Position numbers and translations under genes: made by a program
Notes under the pieces: model-generated
The model's input: only the letters and a program-made list of their open reading frames with translations
Told to the model about the DNA's origin: nothing
The model's database searches: none
Assembly (NCBI GenBank): GCA_017434555.1
Contig: JAFRFB010000026.1
Coordinates: 1-33,003, forward strand
DNA from: Methanobrevibacter sp.
Lineage (GTDB): Archaea > Methanobacteriota > Methanobacteria > Methanobacteriales > Methanobacteriaceae
Reading direction: 5' to 3'
DNA length: 33,003 nucleotides
In this document: piece after piece, positions 7,694-22,600 of the stretch
Position numbering within the stretch: position 1 is the first letter of the stretch
Layout of the letters: every line of letters starts with the position of its first letter

Positions 7694-10600
7694 ATGATTG
7701 ATAATAATAAGAATTTTGAAAAACACTTTTTAAACCAAATTATGGATTTTGATGAGGCAACATTACTTAGCCCAAACCTTGGAGGCAGTGAAACTCCAAA
7801 ATTAGCCAAAAATGAATTTGAATTAAAATTTGATGAATTAGATGATTTTTGCAGTGAAAACCAAATATCAAAAGATATTCTCTTTTTAGCATGTGTCAAT
7901 ATTGCATTGAACAAGTTTAATTTCTCAGATAAAAACTTAATATTTCACGAAAACAATATCCCTTTCGCATGCGTTTTTGAAAATAGGGATATTTCAATTA
8001 AAGACTATTTCACCAAAATTAAAGAAATTTATGACGATAATTTAAGATACATCAACTGTCCTGTCGAAGGAATAATCAAGGATTATGGATTAAAGCCTGA
8101 ATTTTACTATTCATTCAACAAGGATTTGGATGTTGATTCCTTAAAATTCAAATATTCAACATATATGGACATTTTAGAAAGTGATGAAGGATTCATTTTG
8201 TCCATGTACTATAACAATCAATTATATTCACAATCATACGTCACTCTATTTTTGGAAAGCATACAAACAATCATAAATCATTTTGTTAATGAAGATATCA
8301 CTAAATTAACTCTATCAGACATATCACTTATAGAAGAATATGTAAATCTCCAGTTCGATGAAGTTGAACTTCCGTTTTTACATAAACGCTTTGAAAAGGT
8401 AGTTAATGAAAAACCTGATGATATAGCTCTTATTGCAAGTGACGCTACATTTACTTATACAGAACTCAACCAAAAAGCAAACCGTATTGCAAACGCCCTT
8501 ATTAAAAAAGGAGTCAGTCCAAAAAGCAATATTCTGGTAATGCTTCCAAGATCAAGTGATTTAATCGCATCAATGGTAGGTATTTTCAAGGCAGGATGCG
8601 CTTTTGTTCCTATTGATTTGGAATATCCGAAAGAAAGGATTAACTATATTTTTGAAAACAGTCAGGCTGACTACATTATTTCAGATAAAAGTGAAGGAAA
8701 TACCATAGATATTAAGGAACTGCTCAAAGAAGATGACGTTGAAAATCCTGACGTTGAAATGTCTCCTGAAGACTTGGTTTACATGATTTATACTTCAGGT
8801 TCTACCGGAAACCCTAAAGGAGTAATGATTTCACATAAAAACATATGTAATGAAATCAACAACCCTAAAACCGCTTACAGCAGCATATTATGTATTACAA
8901 CAATTTCCTTTGACGTAGCTATGGAGGATATTTTAACCTCTCTTGGTAATGGAATCAAGTTAATATTTGCCGATGACAGCCAGATTAAGGACATTCCTAA
9001 ATTAATCCAGTTAATTAATGAAAACCAACCTGAAGTAATGGATTTAACTCCATCAAGACTGGCTTCATATCTCGATGTCAATGCCTTCTGTGATGCCATT
9101 TCCTGCGTGAAATGTATGTTTTTAGGAGGAGAAGCATTCTCCACAAAAGTATATGAAACATTCAGAAAATACTCTGATGCTGTTGTCTATAACAGTTATG
9201 GCCCTACAGAAACTACAATCACTTCCAATAACAAGGTCATTACAGACATTAACGATATAACTGTAGGTTATCCTTTACCAAATTATATAACTGACGTAAG
9301 GGATATTGACGGAAAACTCTTGCCTTTCGGTGTAATGGGTGAACTGTACATCGGTGGTGTCGGTGTAGGTAAAGGTTACTACAACATGCCTGAAAAAACC
9401 GAAGAAGTATTCCTATCCATTAACGACATTCCATTTTACAGAAGTGGGGACTATGCAATCTCAAGAGAAGACGGTGAAATTGAGATTAAAGGAAGAATCG
9501 ATAACCAGATTAAGTTAAGAGGTTTAAGGATAGAAATCGGTGAAATCGAATCAAACATCAGCAAATATCCGTCAATAAAACAGGCGGCTGTTGTTATCAA
9601 AGAAATCAACAATAACGATCATTTATGTGCATATTATACTGCAGATGATAAAATCGATAAAAATGACTTAAAAGAATTCTTAAAAGACAGATTAACCAAA
9701 TATATGGTTCCGACTGCATTCATGCAGCTTGATGAAATGCCAAAAACTCCAAACGGAAAAACCGATTTGAAAGCATTGCCTCAGCCTAAATTGGATTTGG
9801 AAAATGAGGCTGCAGAAACAGAACTTGAACAAAAGTTATTCGATATCGCTTCTGAGTTATCAAATACTGATGAATTCGGTGTAACTGACGATTTATATGC
9901 AATAGGATTTACTTCACTTCTTTTAATGAAATTCAATGCAATAATCTATGAGGACTTTGGAGTTAACCTCGACATTGTTGAACTCCTGAATAATCCTACA
10001 ATCAGAAACATTGCAACCAGCATTGGAAACAATGAAGAGTCCGCAATTGATTTAAACGTTCTAATTGAATCTTCAAAAGATATTGAGTATTATCCGTTAA
10101 CTTCCAATCAGCTGGGTGTTTATTATGGATGCGCTCAAAATCCGGATGAAGCACAGTACAACCTTCCGGCAATGATAAGATTTGACAAGGATATTGATGC
10201 TTTAAAATTAAAAGAAGCTATTATTAAAACAATCAATGCATATCCTTATCTTAAAACCAGAATTGTTACACATGACGGTCAGCTGATGCTTAAACGTAAC
10301 GATTCAATTGAAATAGATGAAATTCCAATCGTTGAAGTAGACCAAATAACTACAGAAGAAATCGAAAAGGAAAATGTAGTAAGGTTTGAACTTCAGGAAA
10401 ACCAGTTATTCAGAGCTAAAATATATAATACTTCAACTGAAACAGTCCTATTCTTTGACATGCACCACATTATCACTGACGGTGAATCTCTAGATAATTT
10501 ATTCAATAACATTGCTCTTGCATATGAAGGCAATGAAATCGAAAAAGAGGCAATTGACGGTTATGTAAATGTCATGATTGAAAAATTGGATGAATCCAGT

Positions 10601-13600
10601 GAAGAATTTATCGCTTCCGAGAAATATTTCCATGACCAATTAACCCAGGAAGTTGATTCAACCATATTGACTCCAAACCTCAATGGAAATGTGGAAGAAG
10701 GTAAATTAAAATCATTATACAAAGACATTAACGTTGATTTAATTAAAGAATTCTGCTCAGAGATGAGAATTTCTCCTAACGTGCTATTTATGGCAGGTAC
10801 TATTTTAACGTTAAACAAATACACATTCTCAGATAAGACATTAATAACAACAATCTTCAACGGCAGATCTAATCCTAATTACTTCAATACTCAGGCATTT
10901 TTAGTCAAAACTATCCCTATACTTTCAATTAACGAGGACAGAAATATTACTGTAAGGCAATTGTTAACTCAAATGGATGAAATCTGGAAGGATTCAATTA
11001 AACACAGTAATTATCCATACACTAAACTTGCTGAAGAGTTCCAGTTGAAACCTGAATTCATGTATACATATAACAATTTGGATTCAGAAAAAATCCAGAT
11101 TTCAGGCAAGACCTATGAAGTTTCATATCTTGAATCACTTGAAACCAACTATAAAATTACTTTAGATGTTAATGAAAGTGAAGACAACTTGCAGCTATTC
11201 ATTTCATATAATGATCAGCTGTACAGTGAAGACTACATCAAAACTTTCCTCAATTCTATTTTAAACACATTAGCTCAATTCATGGAAAATGACATTGAAA
11301 AATTATTGATTAATGAAATCGAATTGAACAGAGATTATGAAATCCCTGTTTTCACGCCTGTTGAAAATCCGTTCATCCACAAACGCTTTGAAAAACAGGC
11401 TCTTGAAAATGCCGAGGGTACAGCTATTGTTGCATGTGACGATACATTGACCTATGCTGAATTCAACGAAAAGGCAAACCGTATTGCAAATGCACTTATC
11501 AAAAAAGGAGTCACTCCTGGAAATAACGTGTTGGTAATGCTTCCAAGGACAACTGATTTGATTGCATCAATTATGGGTATTTTAAAGGCAGGTTGTGCAT
11601 TCATTCCTATTGATTTGGAATATCCAAAAGAACGTATCGATTATATCTATGAAAACAGTCAGGCAGACTATATTATTTCCGATACTGATGACGACAATTC
11701 ATTAAACATTAGTGATTTGCTTAAAGAAGAAGATACTGCCAATCCGGATGTTGAAATGTCCAAAGATGATACTGCATACATGATTTATACTTCAGGATCT
11801 ACCGGAAACCCTAAAGGTGTAATGATTTCACATGAAAACATATGTAACCAGGTTCAAAACCCTAAATCAACATATGAAAGCCTTTTATGTCTTGCAACAA
11901 TTTCATTCGACGTATCCATAGATGATATATTGACTTCACTTTCAAACGGATTGAAACTGATATTGGCAAGCGATACCCAAATCAAAAACATTCCTGAATT
12001 AATCAAATTAATCAATGATGAAAAGCCTGAAGTTTCTGAGGTAACTCCTTCAAGACTTGCATCATATCTGGAAGTGGATGATTTCTGTCGTGCAATTGAC
12101 TGTTTGAAATGTGTATTTATGGGTGGAGAACAGTTCTCCACCAAAGTATTTGAAACATTCAGAAAATACTCCGATGCAGTTGTCTACAACAGTTACGGTC
12201 CAACAGAAACAACAATCACTTCAAACAACAAGGAAGTTACTGACGTAAATGACATAACTGTAGGTCCTCCTTTATACAATTACGTTACTGATGTAAGGGA
12301 TATTGATGGAAAACTCTTGCCTTTAGGCGTAATGGGTGAACTCTACATCGGTGGTGTCAGTGTAGGTAAAGGTTACTACAACATGCCTGAAAAAACCGAA
12401 GAAGTCTTCTTATCCATTAACGACATTCCATATTACAGAAGCGGAGACTATGCTATTGCAAGAAGCAATGGCGAAATAGACATTAAAGGAAGAATCGATA
12501 ACCAGATTAAGCTTAGAGGATTAAGAATAGAAATCGGTGAGATTGAATCCAACATTACAAAATATCCTTCAATTAAACAGGCTGTCGTTGTAATTAAGGA
12601 AATCAACAATAACGACCATTTATGTGCTTATTATGTTGCTGATGAAAAAATCGAAACAGCAAGCCTCAAAGAATTCCTTAAAGACAAATTAACCAAATAC
12701 ATGGTTCCAACAGCTTATACGCAGCTTGACGAGATGCCACACACTCCAAACGGAAAAACAGATTTAAAGGCTCTTCCTGAACCTGAATTGGATTTGGATT
12801 ATGTAAAACCTGAAAATGAAACCGAGCAAAAACTCTTTGATATTGCATCTGATTTAATTAACACTGACAAATTCGGAACAACAGATGATTTGTACACAAT
12901 AGGGTTCACTTCACTCATACTGATGAAATTCAACTCACTCATTTATGAGGAAATGCAGGTTAACTTAGACATTTCAGTATTATTCAATAATCCTACAATC
13001 AAAAAGCTTGCAAATGAGGTTGCCGGAACTTCCGATGATGGCTCCGATTTATCCGAAGTAATTGAAATGGCTAAAGGCATGGATTATTTACCTTTAACCG
13101 AAAACCAATTGGGTGTATACTATGAATGTATACAAAGCCCTGGTGAAATCAGATACACATTACCTACAACCATAAGGTTTGACAGTAGTGTTGATGCGGA
13201 TAAATTAAAAGAATCTGTTATTAAAGCTATTGAAACTCACCCATATCTTAAAACAAGAATCATCATGGACAGTGAAGGTGAAATAAAACAGAAAAGAAAT
13301 GACGATGCTCCAATTGATGAAATCGAAATTGTTGAAGTTTCTACCATCAGTGATGATGAAATCATAGAAAATGACGTAAGGCCATTTTCATTTGGTGATG
13401 AGCAGCTATTCAGATTCAAAATCTATAAAACTCAGGAAGATATTGTGCTTTTCTTCGATATCCACCACACAATTACAGACGGTGTATCTCAAATCAGCTT
13501 ATTTGATGATATCGCAAGCATTTATGAAAACAGGGAAATTTCAGAAGAGATCGTTGACGGATATACATACAGCCTTTTAGAAAGCTATCTTGTGGATTCC

Positions 13601-16600
13601 GACAAATATCGGGAAGCCAAGAGATTCTTTGATGACAAACTCTCACAGGAAATTGAGTCAACTGTGCTGACACCTAACTTGAACGGTAATCTGGATGAAG
13701 GTAAACTGAAATCAGTCACTGAGATAATTGACCCTAAAAACATCAAGGAATTCTGTAATGAAAATTCATTAAGTCAAAATGCAGTGTTCCTCTCAGGTCT
13801 TGCATTAAGTCTTAATAAATACACATTCTCCGATAAGACATTAATAACTACAATCTTTAACGGAAGATCAAACCCGTATTATTTCAATACTCAAGGATTT
13901 TTAGTAAAAACAATCCCATTAGTGTTCAATAATGAAAACAGGCAAGTCTCCATTAAGGAATTCATTAATTACGTTGATGAAACCTGGAAAGATACAATGA
14001 ACAACAGTATCTATCCATATACTAAAATTGCACAGGAATATCAGTTGAAACCTGAATTCTTCTTCACCTATCAGGAATTTTTAGAATCTGAAGACATTGT
14101 AATCGACGGCAAGGTCTATGAAGAAAAAGAATTGGTTAATGATGATATTATAGCAACTGAATATAAGATTAACTTCGACATATTCGTTTTCGAAGACAAT
14201 ATTGAGCTTAACATAGAATATAATGATGAACTCTACAGTGAAGAATACATTAAACAGTTCCTTGACTCATTTAAACTTGTTCTAAATCAGTTCATGGAAA
14301 ATGACATCAAGGACTTGATGATTTGTGATGTTGAGCTTGAAACTACAAAAGAATTGCCTACATTCACACCTGTAGAAACTCCGTTCATCCACAAGCGTTT
14401 CGAAGCGCAGGTTAGTGAAAACCCTCAAAACATTGCTCTTGTTGCAACCGATGCAACACTTACCAATGAGGAGCTTAACAAGAAGGCCAACCGTATAGCA
14501 AATGCACTTATCAAAAAAGGAGTGCAGGCCAAAAGCAATATCCTGGCAATGCTTCCAAGAGACAGTAATTTAATAGCCACAATCATAGGTATTTTAAAGG
14601 CAGGATGCACATTCATCCCGATTGACTTGGAATATCCTAAAGAACGTATTGACTACATTTACAGAAACAGTCAGGCAGATCATATCATAACTGTTGACGG
14701 AAAAGCAGACAATGCTTTAAATATATATGAACTGCTTGAAGAAGAGAATACAACTAACCCTGATGTTGACATCACTCCTGATGATTTGGCTTACATGATT
14801 TACACTTCAGGTTCCACAGGAAATCCTAAAGGTGTAATGATTGGTCATAAAAATGCATGTAACCAGGCTGAAGGAAACCCTAAATGCGAATACGACAATC
14901 TATTAAGTATTGCAACAATTGCATTCGATACATCCTTGGAAGATATCTTAACCGGTATTACAAATGGAATTAAGATAATCTTTGCTAACGATTCAGAAAT
15001 CAAAAACATTGTGGATTTAATTGCACTCATTAAGGAGCACAAACCGGAAGTTATGGAATTCACTCCTTCAAGATTACTTTCCTATCTTGAAATTGATGAG
15101 TTCTGTGATGTAATCGGCTGTGCAAAATGTATTGTCATGGGTGGGGAACAGTTCTCAGCAAAAGCATTTGACGGCGTTAAAAAATACACTGATGCTCACG
15201 TATACAACAGTTACGGACCGACCGAAGCAACAATCGCTTCAAACTATAAGGAAATTACCGATCCAAATAACATTACAATCGGTAAGGCTCTTAAAAACTA
15301 CGTGACTGAAGTAAGGGATATTGACGGAAAACTCCTGCCTCAAGGCGTAATGGGTGAATTGTACATCGGTGGTGTCGGTGTAGGTAAAGGTTACTACAAC
15401 ATGCCTGAAAAAACCGAAGAGGTATATCTCTCCATTAATGATATTCCATACTACAAGAGTGGGGATTATGCAATAGAGCTTCCTGACGGAGACATTGACA
15501 TTAAAGGAAGAATCGATAACCAAATCAAACTTAGAGGATTGAGAATCGAAATCGGTGAGATTGAATCAAGCATCAACAAATATCCTAATGTTAAACAGGC
15601 AGTTGTTGTAATTAAGGAAATCAACAACAACGACCATTTATGTGCTTATTTCACGGCTGAAGAGGAAATCGATAAGGATTCACTAAAAGAATTCCTCAAA
15701 GAAAGATTAACCTACTACATGGTTCCGACCGTATTCATGCAATTGGATGAAATTCCACAATTGCCTAACGGTAAGACAGATATAAAACGTTTGCCTGAAC
15801 CTAAACTTAAACTTGAAAACGTAAAACCTGAAAATGAAACCGAACAAAAGCTCTTCGATATCGTTTCAGGACTTATTGAAAACGACGGATTCGGAACAAC
15901 CGATGATTTATATGCCATAGGTTACACTTCCCTGACGTTAATGAAGTTAAACACATTGATTTATAAGGAAATGGACGTTAATTTGGATATTTCAGTACTC
16001 TTCAACAGCCCAACAATCAAAAAGCTTGCAGAAGAGATTTTAAATAACAGCGATCAAAAATCAGAGCTTAACGAACTTATTGAAATGTCTGAAACTATAG
16101 AATACTTCCCATTGACCGAAAATCAGTTAGGTATCTATTATGAATGTATGCAAAGTCCTGGTGAAGTCAAATATACAATGCCGTCTGTCGCAAGATTTGG
16201 AAATGATGTTGATGCTCAAAAGTTAAAAGAAGCTATTATAAAGACTGTTGAAGCACACCCATACATCAAAACAAGAATCATAACCACTGACGACGGTTCA
16301 CTAAAACAGTTCAGAGATGATGATGCTGAAATCGATGAAATAGAAATTGTTGACATTCCAGCCATAAGTGACGATGAAATCGCAGCAAATGACGTAAAGG
16401 CATTTTCATTCGGTGATGAACAGCTGTTCAGATTCAAAATCTATAAGACTCCTGAAGAGACGGTTATGTTTTCAGATTTCCACCACATAATTACAGATGG
16501 TGAATCACAGGGTCTTTTATTTGAAGATATTGCAAAAGCATATCAAAATGAAGCTATTGAAGAAGAAACAGTTAACGGATATGTATTCAGCCTTATTGAA

Positions 16601-19600
16601 AGCAGTCTTGAAAACAGTGAGAAATACGAAGCAGCCAAGAAATTCTTCGATGACAAACTTTCACAGGAAATCGAATCCACAGTTCTAACTCCAAACCTTA
16701 ACGGAAACCCTGATGACGGAAAAGTCGAATTAATCAGCGACTCATTTGACTCATCAGACATTAATGAATTCTGTAAGGTCAATTCAGTCAGTCCTAATTC
16801 ACTATTCATGTCCGCATTCATCCTGGCATTGAATAAATACACATTCAGTGATGAAACGTTAATTACAACAATATTCAATGGAAGAACTGATCCTAATTAC
16901 TACAACACTCAGGGATTCTTGGTAAAAACACTTCCTTTAGTATTGAAAAGCGAAAACAGACAGGAAAGCATCAGGAATTTCATCAAAGATGTGGACCAAA
17001 TGTGGATTGACACAATAAACAACAGCATTTATCCATATACAAAGATTTCAGAAGAATATCAACTTAAACCTGAAGTCTTCTATTCATTCCAGGAAGGTGA
17101 CGATTCAGAAAGCGTTGTCATAAACGATAAGGAATATGAATCCTATGAACTGAATGCAAGTGTGGCTACTGAATATAAAATAGATTTATCAGTATTCAAA
17201 AAAGATTCCAGTGTCGATTTGGACATGCTGTATAATAATGAGCTCTATTCAAAGGATTATGTCGAATTGTTCATGAATTCATTCAAGGTAACATTGAATC
17301 AAATCATTGAAAACGACATTGATGAATTCAGAATCTGTGACGTTGAGCTGGAAACCACAAAAGGATTACCTACATTCACTCCTGTTGAAAATCCATTCAT
17401 CCACAAGAGATTTGAAAAGCATGTTGAGGAAAATCCTGAGGGCATTGCTCTTGTTACAAGCTCAGATTCACTGACTTTCGATGAACTTAACAGAAAGGCA
17501 AACCGCATAGCCAACGGACTTATCAAAAGAGGAGTAAGACCAAAAAGCAATGTCCTGATAATGCTTCCGAGGACAAGCGATTTGATTGCTACAATTTTAG
17601 GTATTTTAAAAGCCGGATGTGCATTGATTCCTGTTGATATGGAATATCCTAAAGAAAGAATCGATTACATCTATGAAAACAGTCAGGCAGATTACATTAT
17701 TGCCAGTGAAACTACAGGAAATTCCCTTAACGTTAAGGAATTGCTTGAAGAGGAAAATGACATAAATCCTGACGTTGCAATTACCAAAGACAACCTGTCC
17801 TACATGATTTACACTTCAGGTTCTACCGGAAACCCTAAAGGTGTAATGATTTCCCATGAAAACGCATGTAACCAGGTTGAAGGAAATCCTAAATGCGAAT
17901 ATGACAATCTATTAAGTATTGCAACAATTGCATTCGACACATCACTGGAAGATATCTTAACAGGTCTTACCAATGGTATTAAGATAATCTTTGCAAATGA
18001 TTCAGAGATTAAAAACATTGTAGACCTGATTGAATTGATTAGAGAGTATCAGCCACAGGTAATGGAATTCACTCCTTCAAGGTTACTGTCCTATCTGGAA
18101 GTTGATGACTTCTGTGATGTAATAAAATGTGCCAAATGTATCGTTATGGGTGGGGAACAGTTCTCAGCCAAAGCGTTCAATGGCGTGAAACGTTATGCTG
18201 ACGCTGTTGTTTATAACAGTTACGGACCGACCGAAGCAACAATCGCATCAAACTATAAGGCAATCACCGATCCGGAAAACATCACTGTCGGTAAGGCACT
18301 TAAAAACTATGTAACAGAAGTAAGGGATATTGACGGAAAACTTCTCCCTCAAGGTGTAATGGGTGAACTGTACATCGGTGGTGTCGGTGTCGGTAAAGGA
18401 TACTACAACATGGAGGAAAAGACCCAAGAGGTCTATCTAACCATTAATGACATTCCTTATTACAGAAGTGGGGATTATGCAATAGAGCTTCCTGACGGTG
18501 AAATAGACATTAAGGGAAGAATCGATAACCAGATTAAACTTAGAGGTTTAAGAATAGAAATTGGTGAAATCGAATCAAACATTTCCAGATTCCCTGCAAT
18601 TACACGTAACATTGTTGTTATTAAGGAAATCAACGGTACCGAACACTTATGCGCCTACTTCACTGCTGATTCAGAAATAGACATCAAGCTATTGAAGAGA
18701 TATCTGAACAGTAAATTAACTAAATACATGGTTCCTACAGTATTCATACAGATTGATGAAATGCCTCAAACTCCAAATGGAAAAACTGATTTAAAAGCTC
18801 TTCCAGAGCCTTCATTGAATTTAAATCATGTTGAAGCAGAAACCGAAACTGAAAAGTTAATATTCAAAATAGTCTCTTCATTGACTGATGTTGAAGACTT
18901 CGGAGTAACTGACGATTTATACGCATTAGGTTTCACCTCTTTGACTTTAATGAAATTGAATTCACTGATTTACAATGAAACGGATGTCAATATTGAAATA
19001 ACTGATTTGTTCAACAGTCCAACTGTACAAAGCCTTGCAGATAAGATTGACAACAACATTGACACTCAGGTCGATTTGGATGAAGTTACAAAGACTGCTG
19101 AAAGCATGGAATACTTCCCATTGACTACCAATCAGTTAGGTATTTACTATGAATGTGCTCAAAGTGATGAAATAAAATACACTATGCCTTCAGCAATAAG
19201 GTTTGACAGCAATATTGATCCTGAAAAACTTAGGGCAGCTATTATTGAAACCATTGAAGCACACCCTTATCTTAAAACAAGAATTATCACTACTCCTGAA
19301 GGAGAATTGAGACAGAAAAGATGTGATGATGCTGAAATCGATGAGATTGAAATTGTTGAAATCGATTCAATCACAGATAGGGAAATAATGGACAGGGACA
19401 TTAAATACATTCCATTGGATGACAATCAGCTGTTCAGATTCAAAATATATAAAACTTCAATGGAAACAGTTCTTTTCCTTGATTTCCACCATATCATTAC
19501 AGACGGTGTTTCACAGGACCTTCTCTTTGAAGACATAATCAACGCCTACGAAGGAAAAGAATTGAATTCAGAAATCGTTGACGGATTTGTCTACAGCCTT

Positions 19601-22600
19601 ATCGAGCAGGAACTAAGCGACAATGAAGTCTCCAAAGCTTACTATCAAAATAAGTTTGCACAAGGTTTCGAATCCACAGTACTGACTCCAAACCTCAATG
19701 GAAATCCTGATGAGGCTAAAATCAAACTCATTGAAGATACGATGGACTCAACATTTGTAAGGCTTTTCTGTAAGGACCATTCAATAAGTCCAAACGTATT
19801 ATTCATGTCTGCAACATTTTTAGCACTCAACAAGTTCACCTTCTCTGACAAGGCATTGATAACAACCATTTTCAACGGAAGGTCAAACTCAAATTACTTT
19901 GACACTCAGGGTATGCTTGTTAAAACCCTTCCTCTCATGGTAAGTGGTGAAAACAGAGAAATGATGATTGAAGATTTCATTAAAGTTGTGGATAAAAGCT
20001 GGAAAGATTCATTAGTCCACAGCAATTACTCCTACACTACACTTTCCGAGGAATATCAGTTGAAACCTGAATTCTTCTACGCATATCACGGGGCATTCGA
20101 AGCTGACAATGTTGAACTTGAAGGCAAGACTTATGAAATGATTGACCTTGACGGTACCGTTGCAACAGACTATAAGATAAATATGGATGTATTCGATGAC
20201 GGCGAGTCAATAAGCCTTTACATTGAGTATAATGACCAAATCTATTCCGAAGATTATGTCACTAAATTCCTCAATGCCGTCAAACATATTCTCTTCCAGT
20301 TCTTCATTAATGACATGGACAAATTGAGAATCAGCGACATTGAACTTGCATCCAAATTCGAATTGGTTGAATTTGAAGAGGTCGTTAATCCGTTCCTCCA
20401 CAAACGTTTCGAAGCACAGGTCGAGAAAAAGGCTGATGAAATCGCTCTTGTTGCAGAAGAGAAATTAACATATAAAGAGCTTAACGAAAAGGCAAACCGT
20501 ATTGCAAACGCACTTATCAAAAAGGGTGTTAATCCGAAAAGCAATATTTTGATAATGCTTCCTCGTAACAGTGACCTGATTGCTTCAATAATCGGTGTAT
20601 TAAAAGCAGGTTGTGCATTCATACCACTCGATTTAAAGTTCCCTAAAGAAAGAATTGAATACATCTATGATAACAGTCAGGCAGATTACATAATAAATGT
20701 AGATGGCAGCACTATTAATTCCATTTCCATCAATGAATTGCTTGAAGAGACGGATGTCACAAATCCTGGTGTTGAAATTTCCAAGGATGACCTTTCATAT
20801 ATGATTTACACTTCAGGTTCTACTGGAAATCCTAAAGGTGTAATGATTTCCCATGAAAATGCATGTAACCAGGTTGAAGGAAATCCAAAGGCAGAATACA
20901 GTAATTTATTAAGTATTGCAACAATTGCATTCGATACATCCTTAGAGGATATTTTAACCGGTATTACAAACGGTATTAAGATAATATTTGCTAATGATGA
21001 TGAAATAAAAAGCATTGTTGAGTTAATAAGACTTATTAAACGTGAAGAGCCTGAGGTAATGGAATTCACTCCATCAAGATTACTCTCATATCTTGAATTT
21101 GAAGAGTTCTGTGATGTAATCGGATGTGCAAAATGTATTGTCATGGGTGGAGAGCAGTTCTCAGCAAAAGCATTTGACGGTGTTAAAAAATACTGTGATG
21201 CTCATGTATACAACAGTTACGGACCGACCGAAGCAACAATTGCGTCAAACTATAAGGAAATAACTGATCCTGAAAACATTACTATCGGTAAGGCTTTAAG
21301 AAATTATATAACTGAAGTAAGGGATATTGACGGAAAACTCCTCCCACAGGGCGTAATGGGTGAACTGTACATCGGTGGTGTTGGTGTAGGTAAAGGTTAC
21401 TACAACATGGAAGACAAAACCAGGGAAGTTTACCTTACAATCGACGATATTCCGTACTACAAGAGTGGGGATTATGCAATAGAGCTTCCTGACGGTGACA
21501 TTGACATCAAGGGAAGAATCGATAACCAGATTAAGCTAAGAGGTTTAAGAATTGAAATCGGTGAAATCGAATCCAACATTTCCAATTTCCCTAACATAAA
21601 ACAGAACGTTGTTGTAATTAAGGAAATACGTAACAACGAGCATTTATGCGCATACTTCACTGCAGAAGAGGAAATCAACAAGGATGAGCTTAAGGAATAC
21701 TTATCAGAAAGACTTACACAGTATATGGTTCCTACGGTCTTCATGCAGATAGATGAGATGCCGCAGACTCCAAACGGAAAAACTGATTTGAAAGCACTTC
21801 CTGAACCTAAACTCGAGTTCAATTACGTTGCTCCTGAAACCAAACTGGAACAGGCAATATGTGCTATATACTCATCAATATTGGATGTTGAAATTGTCGG
21901 TGCAGAGGATAACTTCTTTGAAATAGGTGGTACTTCACTTATCGCATCAAAACTTATCATTGAGCTTTTAAAACGGGATTATGACGTAAAATATGATGAT
22001 ATATTCAAAAATCAGACTCCAAGAAAATTGGCCAATTTCCTTTCTGGTGAAGGTATTTCAGATGACCTGGACGTTGACATCATTGAAAACTATGATTACA
22101 CTAAAATTGACAGTCTTCTTGAAGAAAACACCTTTGAAAACTTTGCAATGGGTGAAAATACGGCTCTTGGCAATGTCTTGCTTACTGGTGTTACCGGATT
22201 TTTAGGAATTCACATACTGTATGAATACATCAAGAATGAAACCGGAACGCTTTACTGTATGCTTAGAAAAGGAAGCTTTGACTCATGTGAAGAACGTCTA
22301 GCTGATTTGATGAATTATTACTTCGATGAGGACTTCACTGACCTTATAGGATCACGCATTATCCTTTCAGAAGGTGACATTACAAACGGTGATGACTTCA
22401 AGAAATTTGAAGACTATCCTATTGATACATTAATAAACAGTGCAGCTATCGTAAAACATTACACTCACGATGATTACATCTTCAGGGTTAATGTTGACGG
22501 TGTTGTTAACGGACTTGAATTTGCAGAGGCAAATAACATCAAATACGTTCAGATATCAACAACCAGTGTCATTGACGAGTATCTTGAGGATACTGATGTT

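Noticed and set aside
7651-21822. Many minus-strand ORFs of 60-136 codons opposite the NRPS gene, several recurring at the same place in each module
   Set aside because: They are shadows of the repeated coding sequence, without ribosome sites or promoters, and their recurrence follows from module similarity.
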